Shown here: positions 35,286 to 43,901 of the stretch, one piece after another | How the letters are laid out: every line of letters begins with the position of its first letter | How positions within the stretch are numbered: position 1 is the stretch's first letter | Source: Streptomyces sp. HNM0574 | GTDB lineage: Bacteria > Actinomycetota > Actinomycetes > Streptomycetales > Streptomycetaceae | Reading direction: 5' to 3' | DNA length: 64,000 nt | Assembly: GCF_012726235.1 (NCBI RefSeq) | Contig: NZ_JAASAH010000006.1 | Span: 1-64,000, forward strand | Translations under genes and position numbers: made by a program | The notes under the pieces: generated by a model | What the model was told of the DNA's origin: nothing | Database searches by the model: none | The model's input: the letters and a program-made list of their open reading frames with translations, nothing else

Positions 35286-36038
35286 ATGGCGTCCACGCAC
35301 CTTGACGTCCCCACCCCCGACGGCGCCGCCGACGCCTACGCCGCCTGGCCGGACAGCGGCGGTCCGGTTCCCGGAGTGCTGTTCTACATGGACATCTTCG
35401 GGCTCCGGCCGGTGCTGCGCGAGATGGTCGACAAGCTCGCCTCGTACGGCTACTACGTCCTCGCCCCGAACGTCTTCCACCGGGAAGGACGCACCCCCGA
35501 GGAGGCCCCCGACCTGCGCCGTCCGCAGAACCGGGACGCCTTCCTGGCCGAGGCGCTGCCCAAGCTCCGCGAGCACGGAGCCGAGCGCGCCGAGCGCGAC
35601 GCGGGCGCCTACGTCGACTTCCTCACCGCGCGCCCCGAGGTGGCCCCCGGGCCCATCGGCGTCACCGGGTACTGCCTGGGCGGCGTGCTGGCGCTGCGCA
35701 CGGCGGCGGCCCGCCCCGGCCAGGTCGCCGCGGCGGCGAGCTTCCACGCGGGCCACGTCGTCACCGGAGCCCCCGACAGCCCGCACCTGACGGCCGAGCG
35801 CATCACCGCCGAACTCCACCTCGCCCACGCGGCCAGGGACGAGGCGATGACCCCGCAGGACGTCGCCGCGCTGGAACGCGCCCTGGACGACGCCGGGGTC
35901 ACCTACACCAGCGAGGTCTACCCGGGCACGATGCACGGGTTCACCATGGCCGACGTGCCCGCCTTCAGCCCCGAGGCGCTCGACCGGCACTGGGAACGCC
36001 TCGTCGCCCTCCTCGCCCGCAGGCTCGGCACGGACTGA
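35286..36038 (+). CDS. dienelactone hydrolase-family protein
   Basis: A 250-residue alpha/beta hydrolase. The nucleophile is Cys in GVTGYCLGGVLAL (about residue 130), with the late His in GTMHGFTM, as in dienelactone hydrolases. It lies 55 bases after ligase 2 on the same strand, so it may be a trailing cluster gene or an ordinary housekeeping esterase. A hairpin follows its stop. Confidence 0.85.
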   Translation: MASTHLDVPTPDGAADAYAAWPDSGGPVPGVLFYMDIFGLRPVLREMVDKLASYGYYVLAPNVFHREGRTPEEAPDLRRPQNRDAFLAEALPKLREHGAERAERDAGAYVDFLTARPEVAPGPIGVTGYCLGGVLALRTAAARPGQVAAAASFHAGHVVTGAPDSPHLTAERITAELHLAHAARDEAMTPQDVAALERALDDAGVTYTSEVYPGTMHGFTMADVPAFSPEALDRHWERLVALLARRLGTD

Positions 36039-36048
36039 CATCGCCCGC

Positions 36049-36073
36049 GCGCGGCTCCCGCCGGGGGCCGCGC
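36049..36073. terminator. hairpin between convergent genes
   Basis: Arms 36049-36059 and 36063-36073 pair over 11 bases with one wobble and a 3-base loop. It lies between the dienelactone hydrolase stop (36038) and the PAP2 gene end (36103) and can serve both strands. Confidence 0.55.
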
Positions 36074-36102
36074 CGGTCAACGGCCGTACGCCGCCGCGGA
36101 GT

Positions 36103-36786
36103 TCACCGCCCCGGGCCCCACGCGTACCGGACGCCGACCGCGGCCGCGCCGAAGGCGGCGCCCAGCAGGGCCCCGACGAGGGTGTCCGTCATCCAGTGCA
36201 CCCCGAGCACCATCCGCGTCACGGACACCCCGGCGACGGAGACCACGGCCAGCACCGTCGCCGCACCGCAGAGCAGGCCGGAGGCCGAGGTCGTCCGGCG
36301 CAGCAGCCACAGCAGCAGCACGGCCGTCGCCGACAGCGTCATCACGTGTCCCGAGGGCATCGCCGCGTAGTGCGCCGAGTCGACGGGCACCTCCCACTCG
36401 GGCCGCTCCCGCCCCACCAGCGCCTTGAGCCCCGTCTGCACGGCCCCGCACAGCGCGGTGGCCACGGCCGCCCACGCGGCGAGCCACCGCTCGCCGCGCA
36501 CCCACAGGGCGACCACCGTCACGGCGATCAGCAGCCGCATCGTCCACGGGTCCCACACCCAGTCGGTCAGCACCCGGTTGGTGTGCGTCCAGTCGGGGCG
36601 GGCGAGCGCCTGCGCGTGCAGCGCCTCGGCGATGCCCCGGTCGAGCCCGGCGAGCGGCTGCCAGCCGAGCACCACCAGCAGCAGGACCAGTACGCCGAGC
36701 CCGCCGCTCACCGCGGCGGCACGGGCCCAACGGGCCGTCGGGGACGGGGCGTCGGACACCCGGGAGTCGTCGGAGGCGGTACGCAT
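36103..36786 (-). CDS. PAP2-family membrane phosphatase
   Basis: A 227-residue membrane protein with six hydrophobic segments and the three acid-phosphatase motifs: KALVGRERP, PSGHVM and SVTRMVLGVHWMTD. Family members dephosphorylate lipid phosphates such as undecaprenyl diphosphate or phosphatidate at the outer face of the membrane. The ATG at 36786 is chosen since GAGG lies 7 bases upstream; in-frame ATGs also occur 6 and 13 codons earlier. Confidence 0.88.
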   Translation of the reverse strand: MRTASDDSRVSDAPSPTARWARAAAVSGGLGVLVLLLVVLGWQPLAGLDRGIAEALHAQALARPDWTHTNRVLTDWVWDPWTMRLLIAVTVVALWVRGERWLAAWAAVATALCGAVQTGLKALVGRERPEWEVPVDSAHYAAMPSGHVMTLSATAVLLLWLLRRTTSASGLLCGAATVLAVVSVAGVSVTRMVLGVHWMTDTLVGALLGAAFGAAAVGVRYAWGPGR

Positions 36787-36840
36787 CCCCCGATCCTCAC
36801 GCATCGGCGCGCCCCCGTCCCGCACCGGCCCCCGGAACGG

Positions 36841-37785
36841 TCAGATCTGCCGGAGCGCCGAGAGGCCGGGGACGAAGGCCACCAGCAGGGGGATGACGGG
36901 GACCAGCGCGGCCACCGCCGTCATCCGCAGCCGCCGCGCGACGGACAGCCGCGGCGAGGGGGACAGCAGCCGGTGCACCCGCTGCGGGACCTGCGCGAGC
37001 GGGGTGGGGCAGGGGCCGAACACCCCGCGGTCCTCGTTGAGTTCGACCAGGGCGAGCGCGATCGTCAGCCTGCCGTAACGGCGGGAGGCCACGTCGTCGG
37101 CGGCGAGTTCGACCAGCCGGTGCACCTGGTCGCGGAACGCGGCGAAGACCGGGACCCGGGGAAAGCCCGTGGCCAGCGCCGAGGAGCAGTGCAGCAGCCA
37201 GTCGTGCCGGGCCCGCGCGTGGCCCTGCTCGTGCTCGATGACGGCGTCCAGCTGCCGCCCCTTGAGGCGGCGCAGCGCCGCCGTGGTGATGACCAGCTGC
37301 GGCGCCGTGCCGGGCAGCCACCAGGCGTCCGCCTTCTCGCCCTCCAGCACGACCAGCCGGTCCTCCGGGTCGGGCTCCTCGCCCGGCAACCGGGGCGCGC
37401 GGCGGCGCAGTTCGGCGTGCCGCTGCCGGCGCCGCACCCGGGCCTCGTACACCTCGCGCAGCAGCATGGCGCCCGTCCAGGCACCGCCGCAGGCGAGCAG
37501 CAGCGACAGCGAACCGGCCCAGGGCCCGTACGAGCCGAGACCGTACGCCTCGATCACCTCGTGCGGCGCGGGCGCGAAGACGTGGCCGCGCACGGCCTGC
37601 CAGGCGGCGGCCCCGGACAGCGCCATCGCCAGCACGCAGCACAGCAGCACGGCCGCGACGACGCACTGCCACACCCACAGCGCGAGCACGGGTTCCCGGT
37701 CCGCCCAGGAGGATCTCGCCAGCACCCGGGGAGCGGCGGAAGCAGCCAGCCCGGCCAGTACGAGCAGTGCCAGCGGGAGCGTCAT
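36841..37785 (-). CDS. M56-family membrane metallopeptidase (BlaR1-like)
   Basis: A 314-residue membrane protease with several N-terminal transmembrane helices, the zinc motif HEQGH (residues about 185-189) and the third ligand region ELAADDVA. One more C-terminal membrane segment follows. It lacks the extracellular beta-lactam sensor domain of BlaR1. M56 proteins in actinobacteria are usually paired with a BlaI-type repressor, but none is adjacent here. The ATG at 37785 is taken; a GTG three codons upstream is an alternative. A DUF5134-like gene lies upstream on the same strand. Confidence 0.85.
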   Translation of the reverse strand: MTLPLALLVLAGLAASAAPRVLARSSWADREPVLALWVWQCVVAAVLLCCVLAMALSGAAAWQAVRGHVFAPAPHEVIEAYGLGSYGPWAGSLSLLLACGGAWTGAMLLREVYEARVRRRQRHAELRRRAPRLPGEEPDPEDRLVVLEGEKADAWWLPGTAPQLVITTAALRRLKGRQLDAVIEHEQGHARARHDWLLHCSSALATGFPRVPVFAAFRDQVHRLVELAADDVASRRYGRLTIALALVELNEDRGVFGPCPTPLAQVPQRVHRLLSPSPRLSVARRLRMTAVAALVPVIPLLVAFVPGLSALRQI

Positions 37786-37894
37786 GGGCCCCACACTATG
37801 AGGCCCGGACCACCCGGCGGTACGCGGGTCCCCGCAGAAGTGACGCAGGCCTCACGGGGTGCGCCGCGGCGGTGCTGACGGTGCCCCGCCGGGC

Positions 37895-38614
37895 TCACCA
37901 GGGGAGCAGCATCGCGAACATGGCCGTCCCCATGGCCAGCCGGCACGCGGCCGCGAACCCGGGCACCCGCCCGAGCCCGCCCGGCGCCTCCGCCTCGTCG
38001 GGGGCGGGCGGCGGACCCGGCGCCCCGTGCGCCGCCGCCAACGCCGGTGCGGGGGCGGCCGGTTCGGGCGGGGCCGTGGACAGCAGGCGGGCGCCGGTGA
38101 CGAGGACGTACGCGGCGAAGTAGACCAGCAGCGCACCCGTGAGCAGCGACGGGCCGGTCCACGCCGGCTGCGCCGCGTGCCCGCCCGTCCCGTGCCCGGC
38201 GTGCGCCGGGGCGGCGTGCGTCGCGGGCATGGTGAGTGCCATGAGGGCCATCGCCGACGAGCCGACGAGGTGGTGCAGTTGGTGCCCGGCCTCGCCCCGC
38301 ACGCCGTGCCCGTCACCGTGCCCGGTCCGGGACTCCCGGCCCGGGTGGGTGGCCGACGGGCGGCACAGCAGCGCCAGTTCGACGAGTGCGGCGGCGGCCG
38401 GCAGGCCGAAGAAGAGGGCGAAGAGAGCCGGGGGCGCGGGTACCGACACGGGTGCGGGCAGAGCCATGACGGCCATGCCGAACCCCATCAGGGCCTCGCT
38501 CCCGGCCGCTCTCCGCCGCGGGGCCGGTGCCCCCCTGCCCCGCAGCAGACAGGAGACGCCCGTCAGCGCGCAGAGCGCCGTCAGCAGCCAGCCGACGATG
38601 GCCGGTCCGTGCAT
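37895..38614 (-). CDS. DUF5134-like membrane protein with His-rich loop
   Basis: A 239-residue integral membrane protein with about six hydrophobic helices, resembling the DUF5134 family often next to M56 peptidases in Streptomyces. Loops are unusually His-rich (GHGDGHGVRGEAGHQLHH; HAGHGTGGHA), which suggests metal contact, perhaps copper; this is inference. ATG at 38614 with GGGGAGGGAGC upstream. 109 bases separate it from the M56 gene on the same strand. Confidence 0.75.
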   Translation of the reverse strand: MHGPAIVGWLLTALCALTGVSCLLRGRGAPAPRRRAAGSEALMGFGMAVMALPAPVSVPAPPALFALFFGLPAAAALVELALLCRPSATHPGRESRTGHGDGHGVRGEAGHQLHHLVGSSAMALMALTMPATHAAPAHAGHGTGGHAAQPAWTGPSLLTGALLVYFAAYVLVTGARLLSTAPPEPAAPAPALAAAHGAPGPPPAPDEAEAPGGLGRVPGFAAACRLAMGTAMFAMLLPW

Positions 38615-38715
38615 GCTCCCTCCCCGGTCGTCTCCCGGGCTGAGGCTGCCCCCGCCACGGCGGGCACACGGGAGCGCACGGGCGCACCGGGGGGCGCCCG
38701 TGCGCTCCGGCCGGG

Positions 38716-39117
38716 TCAGATCCCGGGCCGGTACCGGATCGGGTGCTCCTCCGGGACCTCGACGACGCAGATCCGCAGCCCGTCCGGGTCGGCGATCCAC
38801 ATCTCGATCAGGCCCCACGGCTCCCGCACCGGCTCGCGCAGCACCTCGACGCCCGCGGCCAGCAGCTCCCGGTGCGCCTCCGCCGCGTCGGGCACCTGCA
38901 TCCAGAGCTTGATGTCGGGGGAGGCGGACGCGCCCGACTCCTCGGCCCGGCCCGCGAGTTCGAGGTGGCCGCCGCCCAGGAAGTAGACCGTCCCGCGCTC
39001 CGGCCCCGTACCGAACTCCCGGTAGACGGCGAGCCCCAGCGACTCCCCGTAGAACTTCCGGGACCGCTCGGGGTCGGTGGGACGGATCAGGACGCGGCTG
39101 CTCAGTACATGCACCAT
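38716..39117 (-). CDS. VOC-family (glyoxalase-like) protein
   Basis: A 133-residue single VOC domain: SSRVLIRPTDPERSRKFYGE, DPDGLRICVVEVPEEH. These proteins serve as dioxygenases, isomerases or drug-binding resistance proteins; no specific role can be read. Metal-ligand candidates are His and Glu residues (GGHLEL; CVVEV). Stand-alone gene with 127 bases to the divergent GNAT gene. Confidence 0.82.
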   Translation of the reverse strand: MVHVLSSRVLIRPTDPERSRKFYGESLGLAVYREFGTGPERGTVYFLGGGHLELAGRAEESGASASPDIKLWMQVPDAAEAHRELLAAGVEVLREPVREPWGLIEMWIADPDGLRICVVEVPEEHPIRYRPGI

Positions 39118-39244
39118 GATCCGACCCTAGGCGCACGCGCCCGGCCCCGCCGTGCGCCGGACCGGCGCGGACGCGGGCCGGGGGAGTGTCCGGTGGGCGG
39201 ACCGGGGCGGTGCGTCGTCGGCGGGCGGCGATATCGTCCGCAGC

Positions 39245-39865
39245 ATGACGCACGCCGACGACGCACCGGCCCGGCCCGAGCGGCCCCGGGCCTTTGAGAC
39301 CTCCCAGGCCCCCGAGACCGCGGGCACGCAGGCGCCCGCCGCGCCGCCGGTCTTCCGCGCGGCCACCGAGGCGGACGTGCCCGCGCTCGTCGCGCTCGTC
39401 GAGTCCGCCTACCGGGGCGAGCACAGCCGCGCGGGCTGGACGACGGAGGCCGACCTGCTGGAGGGCCAGCGCACGGACCCGGAGGGCGTGCGCGAGGTCG
39501 TCGGCCACCCGGACGGCGTGCTCCTCGTCGCCGAGCGGGACGGCGGCATCGTCGCCTGCTGCCAGCTCGAACACCGGGGCACGCACGCCTACTTCGGCAT
39601 GTTCGCCGTCCGCCCCACCGAGCAGGGAGCCGGCCTGGGCCGGACGGTGCTGACCGAGGCCGAACGGGTCGCCCGGGAGCGCTGGGACGCGACGGAGATG
39701 CGGATGACCGTCATCCAGCAGCGCGCGGACCTCATCGCCTGGTACGAGCGCCGCGGGTACGCGCGCACCGGCGAGCTGACCCCGTTCCCGTACGGTGACG
39801 AGCGCTTCGGCATCCCGCAGCGGGACGACCTGGTCTTCGAGCTGCTGGTCAAGAAGCTGGGCTGA
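39245..39865 (+). CDS. GNAT-family N-acetyltransferase
   Basis: A 206-residue acetyltransferase. After a 30-residue disordered N-terminus it has the GNAT core FRAATEADVPALVALVESAY, the beta-4 strand AYFGMFAVRP and acetyl-CoA loop EQGAGLGRTVLTEAERVA, then IAWYERRGYARTGE. The acceptor is unknown. ATG at 39245. Its stop lies 20 bases from the end of the convergent GDPD gene. Confidence 0.85.
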   Translation: MTHADDAPARPERPRAFETSQAPETAGTQAPAAPPVFRAATEADVPALVALVESAYRGEHSRAGWTTEADLLEGQRTDPEGVREVVGHPDGVLLVAERDGGIVACCQLEHRGTHAYFGMFAVRPTEQGAGLGRTVLTEAERVARERWDATEMRMTVIQQRADLIAWYERRGYARTGELTPFPYGDERFGIPQRDDLVFELLVKKLG

Positions 39866-39885
39866 GCCGGGGCCCGGGCGGGGCG

Positions 39886-40572
39886 TCAGGCCGTGGTGAG
39901 CGCCGCCTGCCGGATCTGCGGCATGTCCGTGACGACGCCGTCGAGGCCGAGCTCGCGGGCGCGTGCCAGGTCCTCGTCGGTGTTCACGGTCCAGCTGATG
40001 ACCTGCACGCCCGCCGCGTGCGCCCGCTCCACGGTTCCGGGCTCCAGGTGGCACAGCTCGCAGGAGATCATGTACGCGCCCAGCTCCACGGCCCGCTCCG
40101 GCGCGGTCGGGGTGGAGCGGCCCGCGACGAGCACGATCGGGATGTCGGGCAGCAGCTCGCGGGTCTCGCGCAGCGCGGCCGCGTGGAAGGAGATCACCGT
40201 CACGCGGTCGGCCAGCCCCCGCTCCGTGATCACCCCGGCCAGGACGCGGGCCGCGGCGACGTCCTTGATCTCGGCCTGGACGGGGGCTTGTACGGCGTCC
40301 ATGACCTCCTCGAAGACCGGGATCCGCTCGCCCTCGCCCGCGTCGAGGGCGCGCAGCTCGTCGAGCGTGAAGTCGCCGACGGGGCCCGCGCCGTCGGTGG
40401 TGCGGTCGACGTCCGCGTCGTGCATCACCACGAGCGCGCCGTCCTTGCTCAGGTGCAGGTCCAGCTCGATCGCGTCGAAGCCCTCGGCCTCGGCGCGGAC
40501 GAAGGACCGCAGGGTGTTCTCGGGCTCGACACCCATCACGCCACGGTGACCGACGGTGAGCAGTGGGGACAC
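39886..40572 (-). CDS. glycerophosphodiester phosphodiesterase
   Basis: A 228-residue cytosolic GDPD that splits glycerophosphodiesters into glycerol-3-phosphate and an alcohol. The metal and catalytic motifs are GHRG near residue 9, EPENT, FDAIELDLHLSKDGALVVMHD and QAEIKD. It ends with a typical VNTDEDLARARELGLDGVVTD barrel strand. No signal peptide with the GTG start at 40572; the longer upstream frame is rejected because similarity starts right at this GTG. Confidence 0.9.
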   Translation of the reverse strand: MSPLLTVGHRGVMGVEPENTLRSFVRAEAEGFDAIELDLHLSKDGALVVMHDADVDRTTDGAGPVGDFTLDELRALDAGEGERIPVFEEVMDAVQAPVQAEIKDVAAARVLAGVITERGLADRVTVISFHAAALRETRELLPDIPIVLVAGRSTPTAPERAVELGAYMISCELCHLEPGTVERAHAAGVQVISWTVNTDEDLARARELGLDGVVTDMPQIRQAALTTA

Positions 40573-40720
40573 GACGCGCTCTCGCTTTCCTACGGGACGG
40601 CGCACGGTGGGCACGCACGCGCCGTCAGCGTAGCGGCCTCCGCCGTGCTGTCCGACGGGGCGGTGCGTCCCGTTCCCCGGGGTGCGGTGCTTCCCCGCCT
40701 GCGGGTGCGTCGGGGCTTTT

Positions 40721-40740
40721 CGCGCAGTTCCCCGCGCCCC
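40721..40740. repeat. dispersed element, copy 1 (CGCGCAGTTCCCCGCGCCCC)
   Basis: Identical to 40865-40884 over 20 bases and extended by TT on the left; a truncated copy is at 40896-40909. The reverse complement, with one base changed, forms the right arm of the geoA terminator at 11702-11721. Elements of this sequence are familiar at gene ends in many Streptomyces genomes, probably as part of terminator hairpins. Confidence 0.7.
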
Positions 40741-40864
40741 TTGTCGCGGGCTCGCCCCGCTTGGGAGGTCTGCGCCGAGGCGCAGGGCTGGCAAGCGCAG
40801 CGCGGTCACCCACGCGCGGGGTGCTCCATGCCGTCACCGGGCCACCCCGTACGTCCTGGCCGTT

Positions 40865-40884
40865 CGCGCAGTTCCCCGCGCCCC
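40865..40884. repeat. dispersed element, copy 2
   Basis: Exact second copy of the 20-base element at 40721-40740, preceded by TT in both. It lies 144 bases from the first copy, just beyond the 3' end of the PadR gene. Confidence 0.7.
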
Positions 40885-40909
40885 TCCGGGCGCTCGTTCC
40901 CCGCGCCCC

Positions 40910-41524
40910 CTACGGCTCCAGCTCGTCCAGGTCGGTCAGCATGGCGCGGGCGAGTTCCAGTTCCGCCTGCTGGGCCCGTTCGCTCCAGCGCAGGGCCACG
41001 CGCGGGTGGGCCCAGCCCTCCACGTCCTCGGTGCGGGCCAGTGCCTCGCGGACGTCGGCCAGTTCGTCGCGGGTGCGTTCCATGTGGGCGTGGACGCGTT
41101 CCCGCAGCCGGGCCGGGTCGGCGAGGTGGCCCAGCCATATCCGCAGCACCGTCGGGTGCTTGAGCACGGGCGGCCCGGGGTCGCTGCCGTCCGCCCACTC
41201 CGCCAGCGCCTCCCGCCCGGCGGGCGTGATGGCGTAACGGCGTTTGGTGCGCGGCTCGTCGGGCCCGGAGCGGCGGGAGGTGGCGTAGCCCAGCCCTTCG
41301 AGGCGGCGGAGTTCGGCGTAGATCTGGCTGATGGCGGGTGACCAGTAGAAGAAGCGGAGCGAGGAGTCGGCCCACTTCTTCAGCTCGTAGCCGGTGCGTT
41401 CGCCGTCGAAGGAGAGCAGGCCGAGCACGGCCCAGGCGGTGGGCGGCAGTTCGGGGGCCTGCCGGGTGCGCCGCGGGGACGCCTGGCCGGACGGGGACTC
41501 GGACCGTGGTGTGGGGTGCCGCAT
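40910..41524 (-). CDS. PadR-family transcriptional regulator
   Basis: A 204-residue regulator. After a 25-residue disordered N-terminus the PadR winged helix is clear: AWAVLGLLSFDGERTGYELKKW, SQIYAELRRLEGLGYATSRR and KRRYAITPAGREAL, followed by a C-terminal coiled dimerisation region. Divergent from the LLM flavoprotein gene with 79 bases between; a palindrome in that gap is a likely operator. Confidence 0.9.
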   Translation of the reverse strand: MRHPTPRSESPSGQASPRRTRQAPELPPTAWAVLGLLSFDGERTGYELKKWADSSLRFFYWSPAISQIYAELRRLEGLGYATSRRSGPDEPRTKRRYAITPAGREALAEWADGSDPGPPVLKHPTVLRIWLGHLADPARLRERVHAHMERTRDELADVREALARTEDVEGWAHPRVALRWSERAQQAELELARAMLTDLDELEP

Positions 41525-41542
41525 GTGTTGCCTTCTCGGGAC

Positions 41543-41557
41543 ATGACGATTAGTCAT
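41543..41557. promoter_or_regulatory. palindrome in the PadR/LLM divergent promoter
   Basis: ATGAC-GATTA-GTCAT is an inverted repeat with 5-base arms, 18 bases from the PadR start and 46 bases from the LLM start. PadR regulators usually bind short AT-containing palindromes in their own promoter, so this is a candidate operator for both genes. Confidence 0.45.
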
Positions 41558-41603
41558 ATGGCTGATCGGAACATTCGCATTCGGGCAGGCAGAAGGTGGC
41601 AGT

Positions 41604-42734
41604 GTGAAGTTCTCCATGATCTTCGAGGCGCAGCTCGCCGATCCCACGGTCGAGCGCGAGCACCAGCTCTTCCGGGACAGCGTCGAACAGGCCGTGTTCG
41701 CCGAGCGGATGGGGTTCGACCGGATATGGGCGGTCGAGCATCACTCCCTCAAGTGGTACGCGCACATGAGCGCGCCGGAGATCTTCCTGACCTGGGTCGC
41801 CGCGCGGACCAGCACCCTACGCATCGGTCACGGCGTCGTCTGCATGCCCTTCGCCTTCAACCACCCGGCGCGGGTGGCCGAACGGGCCGCCACCCTCGAC
41901 CTCCTCTCCGGCGGCCGTCTCGACCTGGGCGCGGGACGCGGCGGCACGGCGCAGGAGACCTCCCTGTGCGGGGTGGACCCGCAGCGCACGAAGCAGGAGG
42001 TGGAGGAGGCGCTGCGGGTGATCGGCGCGGCCTGGCAGAAGGACGAACTGGAGTACCACGGCGAGCTGCTGGACATCCCGCCGCACCCCGTGCTGCCCCG
42101 CCCCGCGCAGGCCCCGCACCCGCCGCTGTTCCTCGCGTGCAGCCGTACGGAGACCCTGGAGCAGGCGGCCGAACTCGGCGTCGGCGCCCTGGTGATGGGC
42201 TTCGCCGGCCCGGAGTCGGTGGCCGGGATGCGCGGCGCGTACGACGCGGCCCGGGCCGCGCGCACCGGGGAGCGCCAGGTGTCCACCGAGGTCAACGACC
42301 ACTTCTCGGTGCTGTGCCCGACGATCGTGCTGGACGACGCGGAGCGGGCGCACCGGACGGGCGTGCGCGGGCAGCGCTTCTTCGCGCAGTCGATCAGCCA
42401 CTGGTACGGCGGCGGGGGCGTGCCGGACGAGGCCGTGGTCGAGGGCGCCGACGAGGAGGAGGAGATGCGCCGCGCGGCCGAGCAGACGGTGGCCCGGCTG
42501 CACGAGCAGGACATCCCCGTCCGCCCCAACTCGACCGCCACCTTCCACGCCGAGCACGCGTACGGCAGCGCGGCGGACGCCATCGCGTACGTGGAGCGGC
42601 TCCGGGACGCGGGGGCCGACGAGATCATGTGCCTGATCCAGATGGGTACGGTCCCGCAGGAGGTGTGCATGGAGACCATCCGGCAGTGGGGCGAGAAGGT
42701 CATCCCGTACTTCCGTACGGGCGCCGGGAGTTGA
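41604..42734 (+). CDS. LLM-class flavin-dependent oxidoreductase
   Basis: A 376-residue luciferase-like monooxygenase-fold protein: FAERMGFDRIWAVEHHSLKW, STLRIGHGVVCMPFAFNHPARVAE, LLSGGRLDLGAGRGG and GADEIMCLIQMGTV. It uses FMN or F420; the cofactor cannot be decided from sequence. GTG at 41604. Next gene is an esterase 50 bases downstream, likely co-transcribed, and PadR is divergent, so the pair may handle a PadR-sensed compound. Confidence 0.9.
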   Translation: MKFSMIFEAQLADPTVEREHQLFRDSVEQAVFAERMGFDRIWAVEHHSLKWYAHMSAPEIFLTWVAARTSTLRIGHGVVCMPFAFNHPARVAERAATLDLLSGGRLDLGAGRGGTAQETSLCGVDPQRTKQEVEEALRVIGAAWQKDELEYHGELLDIPPHPVLPRPAQAPHPPLFLACSRTETLEQAAELGVGALVMGFAGPESVAGMRGAYDAARAARTGERQVSTEVNDHFSVLCPTIVLDDAERAHRTGVRGQRFFAQSISHWYGGGGVPDEAVVEGADEEEEMRRAAEQTVARLHEQDIPVRPNSTATFHAEHAYGSAADAIAYVERLRDAGADEIMCLIQMGTVPQEVCMETIRQWGEKVIPYFRTGAGS

Positions 42735-42784
42735 GGTTTCCGTACGCACCGCCCGCAGACCGTCCTCGCCTGAAGGAGCCGACC

Positions 42785-43819
42785 GTGACCGACACCCTCT
42801 CCCCGGACCCGCAGGGCCCGGACCCGCTGGACCGGAGCCCGATGGAGCGCCTCGCGCCCGAGGCACGCCCCCTGATGGAGGCCATGACCGCCTTCTTCCC
42901 CGACCTCGGGGGCACGGTCACGGACGCCGCCGAGGCCCGCCGCGTCCTGGCCGCCGCACCGAAGGCACCGCTGCCCGTGACCGAGGTGCGGGAGGTGACC
43001 GACCGGCTGATACCGGGGCCCGCGGGGGCGCCCGAGCTGCCGGTGCGGATCTACCGTCCCTTCGGCGAGGGCCCGCACCCCACGGTGGTGTTCCTGCACG
43101 GCGGCGGCTGGGTGCTGTGCGGGATCGACACGCATGACGGGACGGCGCGCGGCATCTGCCGGGAGGGCGGCGCCGTCGTCGTCTCCGTCGAGTACCGGCT
43201 CGCGCCCGAGGCCCGCTTCCCCGAGCCGGCCGAGGACGCCTACGCCGCGCTGTGCTGGGCGGCCGAGCACGTCGGCGAGCTGGGCGGCGCCCCCGAGGCG
43301 CTGGTGATGGCCGGTGACAGCGCGGGCGGCAACCTGGCGGCGGCGGCCACGCTGATGGCCCGCGACCGGGGCGGCCCCCTCCCGGCCGCGCAGGTGCTGG
43401 TCTACCCGGCGACGGACCTGTCCGGGGAGACGGACTCGCACCGCAGGAACAGCGAGGGCCTGTTCCTGACCCGGACGGCGATGCGCTGGTACGCCGAGCA
43501 GTACGTGCCCCCGGGTACCGACCTCGCGCACCCGTACCTCTCGCCGCTGTGCGCCGACCTCACGGGGATGCCGCCGGCCCATGTGGTGACGGCGGGCTGC
43601 GATCCGCTGTGCGACGAGGGCCGCGCGTACGCGGCGAAGCTGCGCGCCTGCGGCGTCGCGGTGAGCGAGGCGCACTACCCGGGGATGTTCCACGGCTTCT
43701 TCGGCCTCGCCGAGGCGCTGCCGGACGCGGCCGAAGCCCAGCGCGGAGTGGGCAAGGCTGTCGCGGAAACCCTGCCCGGCAGGAAGAACGGCGGTGAAGA
43801 CGGGGTGTCCGGCGGATAA
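42785..43819 (+). CDS. alpha/beta hydrolase fold-3 esterase (HSL-like)
   Basis: A 344-residue carboxylesterase. The oxyanion motif VVFLHGGGWV, nucleophile GDSAGGNLAAAA, Asp in AGCDPLCDEG and His in MFHGFFGL match the hormone-sensitive lipase family. GTG at 42785 preceded by GAAGGAG. It lies 50 bases after the LLM gene. Confidence 0.9.
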   Translation: MTDTLSPDPQGPDPLDRSPMERLAPEARPLMEAMTAFFPDLGGTVTDAAEARRVLAAAPKAPLPVTEVREVTDRLIPGPAGAPELPVRIYRPFGEGPHPTVVFLHGGGWVLCGIDTHDGTARGICREGGAVVVSVEYRLAPEARFPEPAEDAYAALCWAAEHVGELGGAPEALVMAGDSAGGNLAAAATLMARDRGGPLPAAQVLVYPATDLSGETDSHRRNSEGLFLTRTAMRWYAEQYVPPGTDLAHPYLSPLCADLTGMPPAHVVTAGCDPLCDEGRAYAAKLRACGVAVSEAHYPGMFHGFFGLAEALPDAAEAQRGVGKAVAETLPGRKNGGEDGVSGG

Positions 43820-43836
43820 TTTCCCGTGATCTCCCC

Positions 43837-43880
43837 TTGAGCGACGGACCCTCGCGTGGTTACTGTCATTACACGCGAGG
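43837..43880 (+). promoter_or_regulatory. promoter with inverted repeat upstream of the DUF6421-like gene
   Basis: TTGAGC (43837-43842) and TACTGT (43861-43866) are 18 bases apart. An inverted repeat CCTCGCGTG (43850-43858) ... CACGCGAGG (43872-43880) with perfect 9-base arms frames the -10 box, so a dimeric regulator bound there would control initiation. It lies 22 bases before the ATG at 43902. Confidence 0.55.
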
Positions 43881-43901
43881 TTCTCCTGTGGAGGGGCAGA
43901 C

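Larger units (their letters stand above)
40573..40909. other. 337-base gene-free gap with dispersed repeats
   Basis: No gene is supported here. The gap holds the upstream region of the GDPD gene and the downstream flank of the PadR gene. Its main content is two exact copies and one partial copy of a short GC-rich element described separately. Several frames are open but only because of base composition. Confidence 0.5.
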
